A DNA stretch of 12,785 bases from NCBI GenBank assembly GCA_003024985.2, contig PXIH01S0000863.1. One strand, given 5' to 3'. The notes under the pieces are model-generated. The model was not told the DNA's origin, did not search any database, and saw only the letters and a program-made list of their open reading frames with translations. Source of the stretch: Euperipatoides rowelli. Taxonomy: Eukaryota > Onychophora > Udeonychophora > Euonychophora > Peripatopsidae. The translations under genes were made by a program, and so were the position numbers. This document shows, in pieces, positions 1-8,806 of this stretch; the first letter of the stretch is position 1; every line of letters starts with the position of its first letter.

Positions 1-47
1 TGACCACTCTACCCCAATATCATATACAAATTATAGTTACATTCTTT

Positions 48-148
48 ATTCCAAAGGGGGAGAAGGAGGTGAATGTGGAAAAAAGAAAAGGAGGAATGTA
101 GGTAAAAGTGTGTCTTATAAGTGAGATTTGGGTAGAAAGGAACAATAG
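48..148 (+). repeat. Left copy of a 101-bp perfect inverted repeat
   Basis: Base-by-base comparison shows that 48-148 equals the reverse complement of 4854-4954 over all 101 positions, with identity stopping abruptly at both ends. The strand shown is purine-rich, starting ATTCCAAAGGGGGAG and ending GGAACAATAG. No convincing target-site duplication flanks the pair (TTCTTT on the left, TTCATC on the right), so they are not clearly the ends of one 4.9-kb transposon. They may be two dispersed copies of one recent repeat. Flanking sequence beyond 148 shows at most weak similarity to its counterpart. Confidence 0.9.
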
Positions 149-752
149 AAAGCTGTTGAAAGATCGATAATACACAACATCAAACAGATTGTCTATAAAT
201 GACACACCATTTTATTATGGTAGAGACTTTTGACATTTTCCTCTATTACATGAATTTGGAAATATTATATCTAATATTTTTAGGAATATAGCATCTTTTT
301 GAGATACAATAAAATTCCTGAGACAATCATCAGATGGCGATTTTTCTCCAAAACACTTTTCGATATGATTGAATAATTTGTAGGTGTAAAGCTAACAGAT
401 AGAATTGGAAAGAAAAATAGTAGAAAGTTGAAGGAATTACAAATATTTAGGCAGCTTGATAACGGAAGATGTAAGAACCACAAAAGAAATCTGAGCAAGG
501 ATAGGAATAGCGAAATCTGCATTATGGAAACAAAAATAATTAAGGACTGGGCTAACATCAGGCAATTGTTAGTGTTAAAAATAAAAGTACAAGATATAAA
601 TCTTTGGCGATCCATGACTGCGAACTTCCGCCTTTAGGAACGCACCTAATGTTGATGAAAGCTAACAGAGAACTCTGCTCAGATCTCTTCTTCATAGGCA
701 GTGTCCTGATTTTTCTTCTCTTAGTACCAGATTTTTTTAATATACAGTATAT
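149..752. other. Stretch without a confident gene
   Basis: No recognisable domain was seen. A 111-codon ATG-initiated open frame runs on the minus strand from 615 to 280. It is Leu/Phe-rich with several hydrophobic runs, which is what T-rich DNA produces by chance. The opposite strand has open frames at 428-637 and 604-915 that need a TTG start, and the second runs into the 158-bp repeat array. A slightly G/C-richer patch at 607-645 is unexplained. I do not call any of these a gene. Confidence 0.5.
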
Positions 753-1543
753 ACTAGTTTACAAGCCCATCAAAAATGACGGATACAATGACATCTATGG
801 ACAGAAAATAGTGCGAAAACATCTTTGGGTGTCATCGCCTAACAGAAATTGGCTGAGCAGTGTGACAGACATAATTACCAAAGTGACAAAACTGGCCTTT
901 TATTATAGTTACTAGTTTAAAAGCCCATCAAAAATTTTGGATACAGCAACATCTATGGACAGAAAATGGAGCGAAACATCTTTGGGCATCATCGGTCACC
1001 GAAGATGGCCGAGCAGTGTGACAGACATCATGACCAAAGTGACCAAACTGGCCTTTTATTATATTAGACTAGTTTAAAAGACCATAAAAAAATGATGGAT
1101 ACAGCGACATCTAAGGACAGAAAATAGAGCAAAAACATCTTTGGGCGTCATCGGCTCGCCGAAGATGGCCGAGCAGCATGACAGACATCATGACCAAAGT
1201 GACCAAAATGACCTTTTATTATAGTTACTAGTTTAAAAGCCTATCAAAAATGATGGATATAATGACATCTATGGACAGAAAATAGAGCAAAAAATCTTTG
1301 GGCGTCATCGGCTTGCCGAAGATGCCTGAGCAGCGTGACAGACATCTCGACCAAAATGACCAAACTGGCCTTTTATTTTATTAGACTAGTTTAAAAGCCC
1401 ATCATAAATGATGGATACAGTGACATCTAGGGACAGAAAATAGAGTGAAAACATCTTTGGGCATCATCGCCTCACAGAAGATGGCCAAGCTGTGTGACAG
1501 ACATAATTACCAAAGTGGCCAAACTGGCCTTTTATTATAGTTA
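753..1543 (+). repeat. Tandem array, five copies of a ~158-bp unit
   Basis: Units begin with ACTAGTTT at 753, 911, 1068, 1227 and 1385, giving periods of 158, 157, 159, 158 and about 159 bp. Each unit carries the same ordered landmarks: AAAAGCCCATCAAAAATGA, GACATCTATGGACAGAAAAT, ACATCTTTGGGCGTCATCGG, a short G/C-rich hairpin (CGGCTCGCCG in the third copy), GTGACAGACAT, GACCAAAGTGACCAAACTGG and CCTTTTATTATAGTTA. Copies differ by scattered substitutions and short indels, so the array is not newly made. The last unit ends in GTTAGATT, and the solo copy at 7502-7676 carries the same ending. Tandem cores of about 160 bp are known in non-autonomous Helitron-like and pearl elements of bivalves; that link is inference. 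Confidence 0.93.
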
Positions 1544-2357
1544 GATTGTCAAACTTAACTTCTATTGGGAAATTTTTTGTTTTTGTTTATGATAATGTAA
1601 TCAAATATTTATTAAAATTGAAGAAGTACGTTAATCAACTTAAATAAAAACAAAAACTTTCAGTTCTATTTTTGTCTTATAAGCTAACAATCTTGATAAT
1701 ATTTTCCATCATTACATGATTAAATTATTCTATGATAAACCTCAAAGAGAAAATAATTTTAAAGAAACATCACAATAGGTTAGATGGTGACTTGTCTTAT
1801 CTAATTCAAATCATTTATTCTCAATGTCTCCAAGCCACAATGATTTCCTGTCATCATTGTGTCTATCCTAAAACTCTTCTAAAATGATTATTTCAAGGGG
1901 GAAAAAAAACATTCCGATGAAATTGGAAATTGCATATAGATTTAACTACGATTGATAAAAATTACTTTAGAATTTTTCACATCACTAACATGAAATCAAT
2001 TTGAAACAAATTCTTTGTAAGAAGAAATAATTTAATAAACTAGTCTGAAAAAAAAAAATATAAATAGATTCTTCAATGTCTGCCTGATTAGTTCAATAAA
2101 AAACAGGCAATAATAAAAACACTTAAAATTTATGATTATTTTTAAATGAAATAAAAATATAAAAATTCTCCAAACTACTTTTAAAAAGATTTATGCTTTA
2201 TTGTATTGTCATCAAGTATCTTTTTTTAAACAAAAAAATAATAAAAGAAAATACAATGTGCATTAGGCTACTTTATTTACAATGATTAATGAATTATCTT
2301 AACATATTTCCTTCATCTTTCTTCCCTTCCTGTAAATCCATTTTTTTTTGTTTCTTT
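1544..2357. other. A/T-rich stretch, no gene seen
   Basis: No long open frame and no spliced-exon signature was recognised. The stretch holds short A and T runs and one hairpin at 1836-1861, with a 9-bp stem CACAATGAT / ATCATTGTG and an 8-base loop. Nothing here ties it to a known repeat family. Confidence 0.5.
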
Positions 2358-3117
2358 ATTTCACTCAGGGTTGCCCAACTTTTAATCTCAACTACTCCTT
2401 TGACGATTCCATAAAGACCCAGAGACACCCATTGAAAGTTTTGTTATTATATATTTTGAGGTATATTTTATGAAAGGGTTTTTTTTAGTTATAATAACTA
2501 CGGGTAGTCTATAATAAGCTGTATTAAAAAATACATTTACATTTAATTAAGCAACATTAATGTGAGGGTGGGATTGGGTTTTTTTTTTACTATATTGTTT
2601 ACATTGGGCTCATGATTTGTAAGTTTTAATTTTAAGTCCCTCTTTCTTCCCAGTTCAACATGTTTTGCTGCTTAGTTCAAAATGTGTTAGCATGACTAAA
2701 TCCAGCTTCAACCATATTATGAAGTGGGAATTACTAAAATGAATGGTAGTAGGGGAAGGTGGGGTAATTCCGTGCAGTAGGTAATTTCCCACATCAAGGT
2801 TTTTCTTATTACGTGATACAATTAATGCATATATCTAATACTGCCCTCTTCTGGTTTCAATATGCACCAATAATCGATCGAAAGAATCTTGAAATTTTAT
2901 TTTATAAATGTGCAAAAGTTGAAAAATGAAAAATCAAATATTTCTTGTTATTTTTTGGCTTAAAAAAAATAAGAGAATTAGATAATTTTTTTTTAATTCA
3001 ATAAATTTTCGTCAAATATTTCTTAAATGGTTTTGTTTAGAGAATGTTTTCATGTATAGTTTACTACATTAAGATAAAAGGTTTTCCTGCTACGTATAAA
3101 TTAAATTTCGAAACACG

Positions 3118-3167
3118 AACGGGGTAATTCTGTGAAACACAAATTGGATAACTGTGTGTTCTAACTC

Positions 3168-3222
<55 letters not shown>

Positions 3223-3374
3223 ATGGTAATTATTATTATTATGGTAATTATTATTATTATTTTCATTCATGAATAACTCAAATTAATTAAGAATTTCATC
3301 TTTTTTTTTTACTAATTTAAAAGAACACAATATTTTGTTTTCCATATTCAGTAACAATGCACAAAATTCCCCGA
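3118..3374 (+). mobile_element. Inner related element, nested in the MITE
   Basis: The piece starts ACGGGGTAATTCTGTGAAAC and ends with the inverted motif ATGCACAAAATTCCCCG. Both are variants of the terminal motif of the surrounding element. The interior is dominated by TTA repeats. It could be a second insertion of the same family, or internal end-motif duplications that belong to the outer element. Confidence 0.4.
3168..3264 (+). repeat. (TTA)n microsatellite
   Basis: About 54 bases of near-pure TTA repeat (3168-3221) are followed by two shorter blocks separated by ATGGTAATTA spacers. The asparagine-rich open frame on the minus strand here is only the translation of this repeat. Confidence 0.95.
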
Positions 3375-4170
3375 CACAAACACACGGATTTACCCCTTGG
3401 GTGGGGGAATGATGGGAAAAATGCCATTTTGTACTATTTTCAATATTTACTAAATTGGATATAGTTTTGTATGAAATGTGTATATGCATTTAAAATAGGA
3501 TAACTAGGGATCACTTTCATGTATAAACATTTATCTTAACTTTAATTATTTTGCCACAAGAACAAATTTTGCTTAGGTGCACAGAATTCCCCCCATTCCC
3601 CTTACTGTTTCACAAATTTTAGGATATCTATTATTAATTATTTCATTTTCCAAAAATAATTATGTTTTATTTTTCAACAGTGCTTTTGCTTCGAGAACAG
3701 ACATGTCTATAAGTTCATCAAAAATTTATTGGTTTACTTTGTTGTTTTCGTTCAAATAGGAGTCAAAAGGAGATTCAATCCAATCAGGAATTTGCATATT
3801 TTGCAGATCTGCAAATCTAATGCTGAAATCATGGATTAGCATTTTAAGATGGTTAACAAATATTTCCAAAACATCTTCATTAATACTTTAATTTTCTTTA
3901 TTTTCCAGTTGTTGAAAATTTTCAAAATATTTTTTTTGATTGTCTAATAGGCTGAAGGACAATGGTAGGTCTGTGATCCAGATGTTATTTTTCTAGTGTC
4001 TGGATCTCAGTCCTAACATATCCACCAACCCCTAAATGATCCTTTGACATCATTGACCCCACTGAGAGTTGCTACAGACCCCAGGGGGTTGGTAGCGACC
4101 ACTTTGGCAACCCCTAATTTATCTGTTCATGTCCTATGATAATGTATTTTTTTAAAAAAAAATTGGGATG

Positions 4171-4236
4171 GACTAGAATTGAACACGGGAAGTCAGTCAA
4201 TTCACGATTTCCAGTATAATCTCTGGCCAGGTTAAC
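4171..4236 (-). other. Possible tRNA-derived (SINE head) fragment
   Basis: Read on the minus strand, 4184-4176 is GTTCAATTC, a good match to the internal RNA polymerase III B box (GWTCRANNC). About 49 bases upstream, TAACCTGGCCAGAG (4234-4221) is a weak A-box match. The spacing fits a tRNA gene. No cloverleaf acceptor pairing was verified, and a T/A run follows. It may be an eroded SINE head or chance. Confidence 0.22.
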
Positions 4237-4305
4237 TTCTGATGTTGCAGAATGACCCTTTGGCTCATACAACAATTATATTAATTTAAATTGTTTATAT
4301 CAAGG

Positions 4306-4639
4306 CATTGGTGCCCAAACATTTTCTGCTAAGGAGCACAATTACATGTAAATGTCTTATGGTGGGCTCCATTATTTTTTTTAAAGAACCCAATTCACTG
4401 TTCACAAAATGGAAGTACGAAATATCAGCCTGGCATCACATCACTAGGTTTCCTTTAGAAAATATTCAAACAAGTTAAAAAATATTGATAATAATGTAAG
4501 CATTTAATAAAATGTACAATATTACTTTAAGAAAAATTGTTTTATTAAAAACAAATTTGGTTGTATCAATTCATGGTGGCACACACTAAAGTCTTGATGG
4601 GCGCCATGTTACCAGTGGGCATAGGGCTGGAGCCCACTG
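4306..4639 (+). mobile_element. Short hAT-like non-autonomous element
   Basis: The left end reads CATTGGTGCCCAAAC, then ATTTTCTGCTAAGGAGCACA. The right end read inward from 4639 is CAGTGGGCTCCAGCC. C-A-G-T-G-G ends followed by a G-C-C-A-A-A-C motif are common in hAT families. The flanking octamers TATCAAGG (4298-4305) and TATTAATG (4640-4647) agree at six of eight positions, as an aged 8-bp duplication would. At 334 bp with no open frame it would be non-autonomous. The ends match each other at only about nine of fifteen positions, so this stays tentative. Confidence 0.4.
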
Positions 4640-4784
4640 TATTAATGCTATTTTTTACTTTTGCTTTTTCTAATTGATCACAAATCCTCACAATTCTTTC
4701 ATTTAATTATTCTTCATTAATAATTTCATCATTTAACTCAAATACTAAATATCTATTTTTATTACTAACAGAATTAACTGGATG

Positions 4785-4812
4785 TGCCCAGCATGGTCAA
4801 CACTGCTGGGCA
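4785..4812. repeat. Short hairpin, 9-bp stem
   Basis: TGCCCAGCA (4785-4793) pairs perfectly with TGCTGGGCA (4804-4812) across a 10-base loop. It lies about 40 bases before the right copy of the 101-bp repeat. No function is evident. Confidence 0.6.
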
Positions 4813-4853
4813 TGTTTTATAATCGGTAGTTCCCTTTGTTGACCTGGTTTTTC

Positions 4854-4954
4854 CTATTGTTCCTTTCTACCCAAATCTCACTTATAAGACACACTTTTAC
4901 CTACATTCCTCCTTTTCTTTTTTCCACATTCACCTCCTTCTCCCCCTTTGGAAT
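4854..4954 (-). repeat. Right copy of the 101-bp perfect inverted repeat
   Basis: This is the exact reverse complement of 48-148 (coordinates sum to 5002 throughout). The plus strand here is pyrimidine-rich, CTATTGTTCC to CCCTTTGGAAT. Perfect identity against diverged surroundings implies a recent copy, recent gene conversion, or constraint. Confidence 0.9.
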
Positions 4955-5335
4955 TTCATCTTGAAATTAGTCACTAAACTTAGCTGATAGTTTTGGAGTC
5001 TCACTTTTAAGAATCAATCGGCATATTCTGATTTTTCCTCGACTAAAAGTTGTTACATAAATAAAGGCCATTGGGATGAATTTTTCTTTGCATTTCCTGC
5101 ATTTCGATAATAGTTTACAAGTTTAAACAGAGTGAAGTTTACATCAACTTGAACATTGTGTAAATTTCTATCAATATAATATATTTGATTTAACAATTCC
5201 TCTTTATGTTATGTAACTTAAAACATGGCACTTCAACTAAGACAACAATTAAAATAACACTGTCAAATTTTCAAACATTTTCCAAAAATAATGGTGTTAG
5301 TTATGCTGTCACAGATGAACTGTCTGCAGACAAAT
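4955..5335. other. Stretch without recognised features
   Basis: A/T-rich DNA with no coding signature or repeat that I could identify. If the minus-strand exon at 5654-5764 is real, this is probably intron downstream of it. Confidence 0.4.
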
Positions 5336-5348
5336 ACAGATAGATTTT

Positions 5349-5513
5349 TATTATCATCATCATCATTGGTTGGGTTCCCCGAGGCGGATGTTTACGCTCA
5401 AGGAACACCAAAGATTTTGATCTTGAGATCTTCTTTTTAATAAAGAGATATCGGTCGATACGACTCATATTGCTGAAAAAGAATTCAATCGATTAGCCAT
5501 TAAGTTATCAAAC
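5349..5513 (-). mobile_element. tRNA-derived SINE with ATG-repeat tail
   Basis: On the minus strand, TAACTTAATGGC (5507-5496) fits an A box and GTATCGACC (5461-5453) a degenerate B box. About 34 bases separate them, as in a tRNA. A non-tRNA body follows, with a G/C-rich segment (TTGAGCGTAAACATCCGCCT, 5403-5384) containing imperfect pairing of GTTCC with GGAAC. The piece ends in a run of ATG triplets (plus strand CAT, 5353-5367). Simple-repeat tails of this sort are common in invertebrate SINEs. Flanking ACAGATAG (5336-5343) and ACAGAAAG (5514-5521) could be an aged target duplication with a few extra tail bases. The family is not identified. Confidence 0.5.
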
Positions 5514-5653
5514 ACAGAAAGCATGGAAATTCAATAATGTTTATTGTGGGAGTATAAATGATATTATTTGAGTGAGCTAGTTTGATAAGCCACTAGTTGT
5601 GCAAGATCAATTGGATTTAAGGAAATATAGGTATAAACAATATCTAATCTTAC

Positions 5654-5764
5654 CAGGCCCGATGAAGAGAATCAAAGCAGGCTTCAAATCAGGTGCTGGG
5701 GTAGGTTGGTTCCCTGCAGCTGTCGATGGTATGGAAAGTTCCGGGTTCTGAGTAAATCTGGAGT
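5654..5764 (-). CDS. Internal coding exon; start of a P-loop (adenylate-kinase-like)
   Basis: A 111-bp open exon is bounded on the minus strand by an acceptor (branch-like ATTAATAAC, then TTTTTACATCTTCTAG) and a strong donor G|GTAAGATT. It enters and leaves in phase 1, so it is symmetric. The translation is a flexible Pro/Ala/Thr-rich stretch (NPELSIPSTAAGNQPTPAP), then DLKPALILFIGP plus the first base of a Gly codon. A hydrophobic beta strand ending in G-P-G is how P-loop NTPases begin. A Pro-rich lead followed by 'K-x-x-I-L-F-I-G' resembles adenylate kinases such as the AK5 type, in which the next exon would supply G-S-G-K-G. That identity is inference: no catalytic lysine is in this exon and I did not find the next exon. 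Being open, it should be functional or recently so. Confidence 0.55.
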
Positions 5765-6104
5765 CTAGAAGATGTAAAAACTGGGTTATTAATAGTTCTT
5801 TAACATTATTGAATTGAGAAGTCAGCAAACTTTATGAATTAGAAATCATATACAGTTTGTTTTCAAATCTATTTTTAATAATTCCATTATTGATTTCTTC
5901 CCGAATCATTCTATATCTAAAGTGTGCCTGCTAGAGCAAGCTAGCTCATACTATTGTTTGTTATTATCTTCTAATTATGCTGGAGGGTCTTCATTGTTGA
6001 TTAATTAATTATCTCAGATTATTTAGCTCAGAATAATTAGAATATGCTTTTATTTCCAGCAGTGATATTTTAATGCTATTTTGATATTTCAGAGACATAA
6101 GAGA
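5765..6104. other. Probable intron, nothing recognised
   Basis: The sequence lies upstream (minus strand) of the 5654-5764 exon and includes its acceptor, branch-like motif and pyrimidine-rich tract within the first 40 bases. The rest is A/T-rich and holds no coding or repeat signal that I could name. Confidence 0.4.
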
Positions 6105-6139
6105 AGTGTGTGTGTGTGTGTGTGTGTGTGGGGGGGGGG
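6105..6139 (+). repeat. (GT)n microsatellite running into a G tract
   Basis: About 13 GT dinucleotides are followed by a run of G's (6130-6139). The mixed junction is typical of slippage-prone DNA, and the exact length is likely variable or error-prone in assembly. Confidence 0.95.
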
Positions 6140-6804
6140 TCCTTCTACAGAAAATTGCCTAATGTTATCCTAGTCCCAAAGATTGTCCAGTCATTTCCTT
6201 CTTGGTCTTCCTCTTTTTATCCATTTTATTAATTACATAATATATATTTTATTTTACATATAATATGTAGATTTTGTTTGGTGTATAAACTGTACTTAAC
6301 TCAAATCTGGTATCCAATCATCAATTCTTTTATTAAATTGTTCTGACTTGATGCCCATCCCATACCTTTAAATGCACATATGTGCATCAGATTGCACAAC
6401 CCTTGTGTTTATTCTCTCCCGCCCCCCTCATGAATGTGCACCACTCAGCTGACTCACCAAACATTGTTCTAAGATATTAACAAGAAAAGTTATTATTCTT
6501 TTCCTCATTCTAGAATAATTGTTGGTCTCTTTATTGTATTTTTAAAGTACAGTATAATACACAAAGAAGGAAATTGCTATTCATGAAATTTATGAGTGCT
6601 GAGTTGACATTTATGATTGTGCTTTAACACTTAGAACATTTTTTCACTGCCAGAAATACCAGGACTTGATTGCATAATGTATGCTATTGATTTAAAGCAG
6701 GTATGTGTTGATGCAAAAATAGATTACATGATTTATGGTTATTGAAAATTGTGTTTTTTTTTTCTCAGCTGTAAAATGATTTATGTAAGCTGTAAAATAA
6801 TTAA
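6140..6804. other. Stretch without a gene; one perfect 16-bp palindrome
   Basis: No exon-like open frame was recognised. ATGCACATATGTGCAT at 6372-6387 is a perfect self-complementary palindrome. A G/C-richer patch at about 6410-6460 includes TGACTCA, an AP-1-type word that also arises by chance. Confidence 0.4.
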
Positions 6805-6806
6805 TA

Positions 6807-7382
6807 CAGGCATACCGGCGGGTTAGTTTCTAGGCCACCACTGTAAAGTGTGTACCGGTATCACCGTAAATCGAATCACAGGCATTTCCTCCCTTTCTAC
6901 TACCTGTAGAAGCCTTAAAACATCATTACAGTAAACTGTTATATACCTGTACAGTATTAAATACCCAATAGTGCCAGGTTGGAAAAAAGAATACACTGTG
7001 TAACAATATATCAAGCACCAAAAATATTAAAAATGAAAAATACATGTACAGTAATAACAAAATGAAAATACTGTAATGTATTATTAAAAATGGTGAGTGC
7101 TATATTAGTGAAGCAACGTATTAGCAAAGCGCTGTATTAGCAAAGCACTGTATTAGCAAAGCACTGTATTAGCAAAGCGCTGTATTAGCAAAGTGTCATA
7201 TTATTACATGTTAGCAGAGAACCATATTAGCAAAGTGTCTTATTAGTGAAGTGTCATATTAGTGAAGTCCTGTACAGTGAAGTGCCATATTAGTGAAGCA
7301 ACATATTAATGAAGTGGAATATTAGTGTAGCACCATATTATCAAAGGCCTTTATTAGCAAAGCGTTGTTAGTGAAGTGCCAT
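6807..7382 (+). mobile_element. Tigger/pogo-like non-autonomous element, right end unclear
   Basis: After a TA (6805-6806) the sequence starts CAGGCATACCGGCGGGTTAG and continues with TTTCTAGGCCACCACTGTAAAG, TACCGGTATCACCGTAAATCGAATCAC. This parallels the order of motifs at the left end of Tigger elements: CAGGCATACC, a G-C-G-G-G-T-T word, a C-C-A-G-A-C-C-A-C-C word, then repeated A-A-A-G-C-G and a GAGTCAC-like word. TA target sites are the rule for this Tc1/mariner-related group. No transposase frame is present. No matching GGTATGCCTG end was found to the right, so the 3' limit is set by the end of the minisatellite at 7101-7381 and is approximate. Confidence 0.55.
7101..7381 (+). repeat. 16-bp minisatellite, about 17 degenerate units
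   Basis: The unit is R-TATTAG-Y-R-AAG-Y-R-C-Y, for example GTATTAGCAAAGCGCT. The first units (about 7118-7190) are nearly identical, and later ones drift to ATATTAGTGAAGTGYC. Tigger ends contain a similar short duplicated word (AATAAAGCGAAGCGC-like), so the array is plausibly an expansion of that subterminal repeat. The block opens no reading frame. Confidence 0.9.
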
Positions 7383-7501
7383 AAATTGACACAATGCTGT
7401 ACATTTAAATTTTATTTAATTTGTAATTGAAAAGTCAATAAAGATGAAAGCAAATGAGTAAAATAAAATATTGTAAATATATTTTGTAATATCTTTTGAA
7501 A

Positions 7502-7676
7502 TCTAACAACAATAAATGGCAAGTTTGTTCACTTTGGTCATGTGTCTGTCACGCTGCTCGGTCAGCCGGTGACACCCAAAGATGTTTTTGCACTATTTTT
7601 TGTCCATTTGTATCACTGGTTATACAAGAAGGAAGAAATTAATGTCCATCATTTTTGATGGTCTTTTAAACTAGTA
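7502..7676 (-). repeat. Solo inverted copy of the 158-bp repeat, with ~25-bp insertion
   Basis: Read on the minus strand it begins TACTAGTTTAAAAGACCATC and keeps all landmarks of the tandem unit in order: AAAAATGATGGA, TGGACAAAAAATAGTGCAAA, ACATCTTTGGGTGTCACCGG, GAGCAGCGTGACAGACA and GACCAAAGTGAACAAACTTG. It ends GTTAGATT, just as the last tandem unit does. An extra segment of about 25 bases (around 7619-7645, GGTTATACAAGAAGGAAGAA) interrupts the front part. Having the same two boundaries as the array implies a dispersed element with fixed ends. Confidence 0.88.
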
Positions 7677-8806
7677 TTTTATATAATTAGCATATCTGAG
7701 CATATTGTGCAAGGAGATCTAATTAAACTTAGTGTTGTCCAGCAAATATCAAGGTTCTTTTCAGTCTGAAATCAACCAAAGATCAGAAATTCATGCCACT
7801 TGACTAAAATTCCCAGCCTTCTTATTTTTATTTGCATTCCTTTCATCCCAACCTGAACCCTAACTCCTATTTCCAGTACGTAATAAGTATGCCTCCCACC
7901 TATATTAATCAAGAAAAAATAATACGTCTTGATTATTTTTGATCATTTTTACATAACTTCTGCCAGTCCAACTGTTAACCACTCAAGGTTCACTCTGAAC
8001 TAAATGGAGCTACATGGTTTTCTAGGCAGATACTATACTCATTAAACAGATGTCATACTCATTAACAAATCTGGGACACATTGTGAACTTAGAGTAAGCA
8101 ATAATAGTAGAGTGACCCTTGCTTATTTACCACTATGCTTTCATATGAAGCTGTCTTGAAGAAGCCATCACAAGGTATAATGGGAATGGTAAGATATTCA
8201 ATTGTGTAGGACTCTCATTTCTCAATGCAATTACTATTATTTTTCTTCGTTTTCTTCTTCTTATAAAAGTAATAGTTCAAAAATTTGCATCAAATTTGTT
8301 TTTGAAATGAAAAATTGATACAGAATGCAGATTTTATTCTTTCAACTTTCGTAATAAAGAATTTTTACTTATAAATATCGGCTTCCATTACCAAAACATT
8401 TCCAATCATCGAGGAAGTTAAAATAGGCTCCGTTCATTAATTTTTTCCCCATATAATTCTGTATTTTTATTTTTTTTAAGAGAAAAGGTTCCCATGTACA
8501 GGTAAAGGTTAAATTTCATATTGACACAATGTGAGATGTGTAAATCGGAAAAAAAAATGTTCCACACACACTTTCTGTATTAGTATTCATAATTAGTTAA
8601 ATTGCTACTTACTCGAAATAATGCCAATATTTTAATACCCACAGTTTTGCTATCTAAATTGCATAAGATACCCATATGTTATCTGATTTACATATTGGCA
8701 AAAGTTCACACTTGGTCTTTTAGCCTAGCTGAGCAGATTTCGCTTTGGCGTTAGTAAAGTTATATTCCTATTTGTGAAATCCATTCGAGCAACATTTACC
8801 CCCTGA
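7677..8806. other. A/T-rich stretch, no gene seen
   Basis: No coding exon was recognised. A 20-bp imperfect direct repeat lies at 8027-8066 (CAGATACTATACTCATTAAA then CAGATGTCATACTCATTAAC, 16 of 20 equal). A hairpin AATCAAGA / TCTTGATT lies at 7907-7934. Confidence 0.45.

Larger units (their letters stand above)
2748..3606 (+). mobile_element. Non-autonomous DNA element (MITE) with ~27-bp inverted ends
   Basis: The left end (2748 onward) reads AGTAGGGGAAGGTGGGGTAA then TTCCGTGCA. The right end read inward from 3606 is AGTAAGGGGAATGGGGGGAA then TTCTGTGCA. They align with two small indels and a few mismatches over about 27 bp. There is no reading frame of note inside. Two further copies of the end motif lie inside, one direct near 3118 and one inverted ending near 3374, as if a second element had landed in the first. 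No clear target-site duplication was found, so the superfamily is not assigned. Confidence 0.6.
2366..4116 (+). mobile_element. Degenerate hAT-like transposon (host of nested elements)
   Basis: The left end starts CAGGGTTGCCCAACTTTT at 2366. The right end, read on the other strand from 4116, starts TAGGGGTTGCCAAAGTGG, giving imperfect inverted ends of the C-A-G-G-G type known for hAT elements. The 8 bases outside each end are ATTTCACT (2358-2365) and ATTTATCT (4117-4124), matching at six of eight positions, and 8-bp duplications are usual for hAT. No transposase reading frame is visible, and part of the interior is another element (2748-3606). The call depends on ends and flanks only. Two unrelated relics facing each other would be the alternative. 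Confidence 0.38.

Noticed and set aside
280-615. 111-codon ATG open frame on the minus strand, the longest in the window
   Set aside because: It is a Leu/Phe/Ser-rich translation of T-rich DNA with no recognisable domain, and no splice or promoter context was seen. Length alone is not enough in DNA this A/T-rich, though it is borderline.
607-915. Plus-strand frame with an 'LWRSMTANFRL'-like stretch just upstream, suggestive of a LINE or transposase piece
   Set aside because: The resemblance is too short and needs a TTG start; the downstream part is simply the 158-bp repeat read as protein.
3064-3270. Asn/Tyr-rich open frame on the minus strand
   Set aside because: It is the translation of the TTA microsatellite, not a protein.
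48-4954. A single 4.9-kb transposon with 101-bp terminal inverted repeats
   Set aside because: No target duplication flanks the ends, no transposase frame lies between them, and the interior is a patchwork of older unrelated elements.
6823-7014. 63-codon minus-strand open frame
   Set aside because: It lies within the Tigger-like end and runs antisense to recognisable transposon-end motifs; a shadow.
7866-7874. Telomere-like word CCCTAA
   Set aside because: Only a single near-unit is present, with no array.
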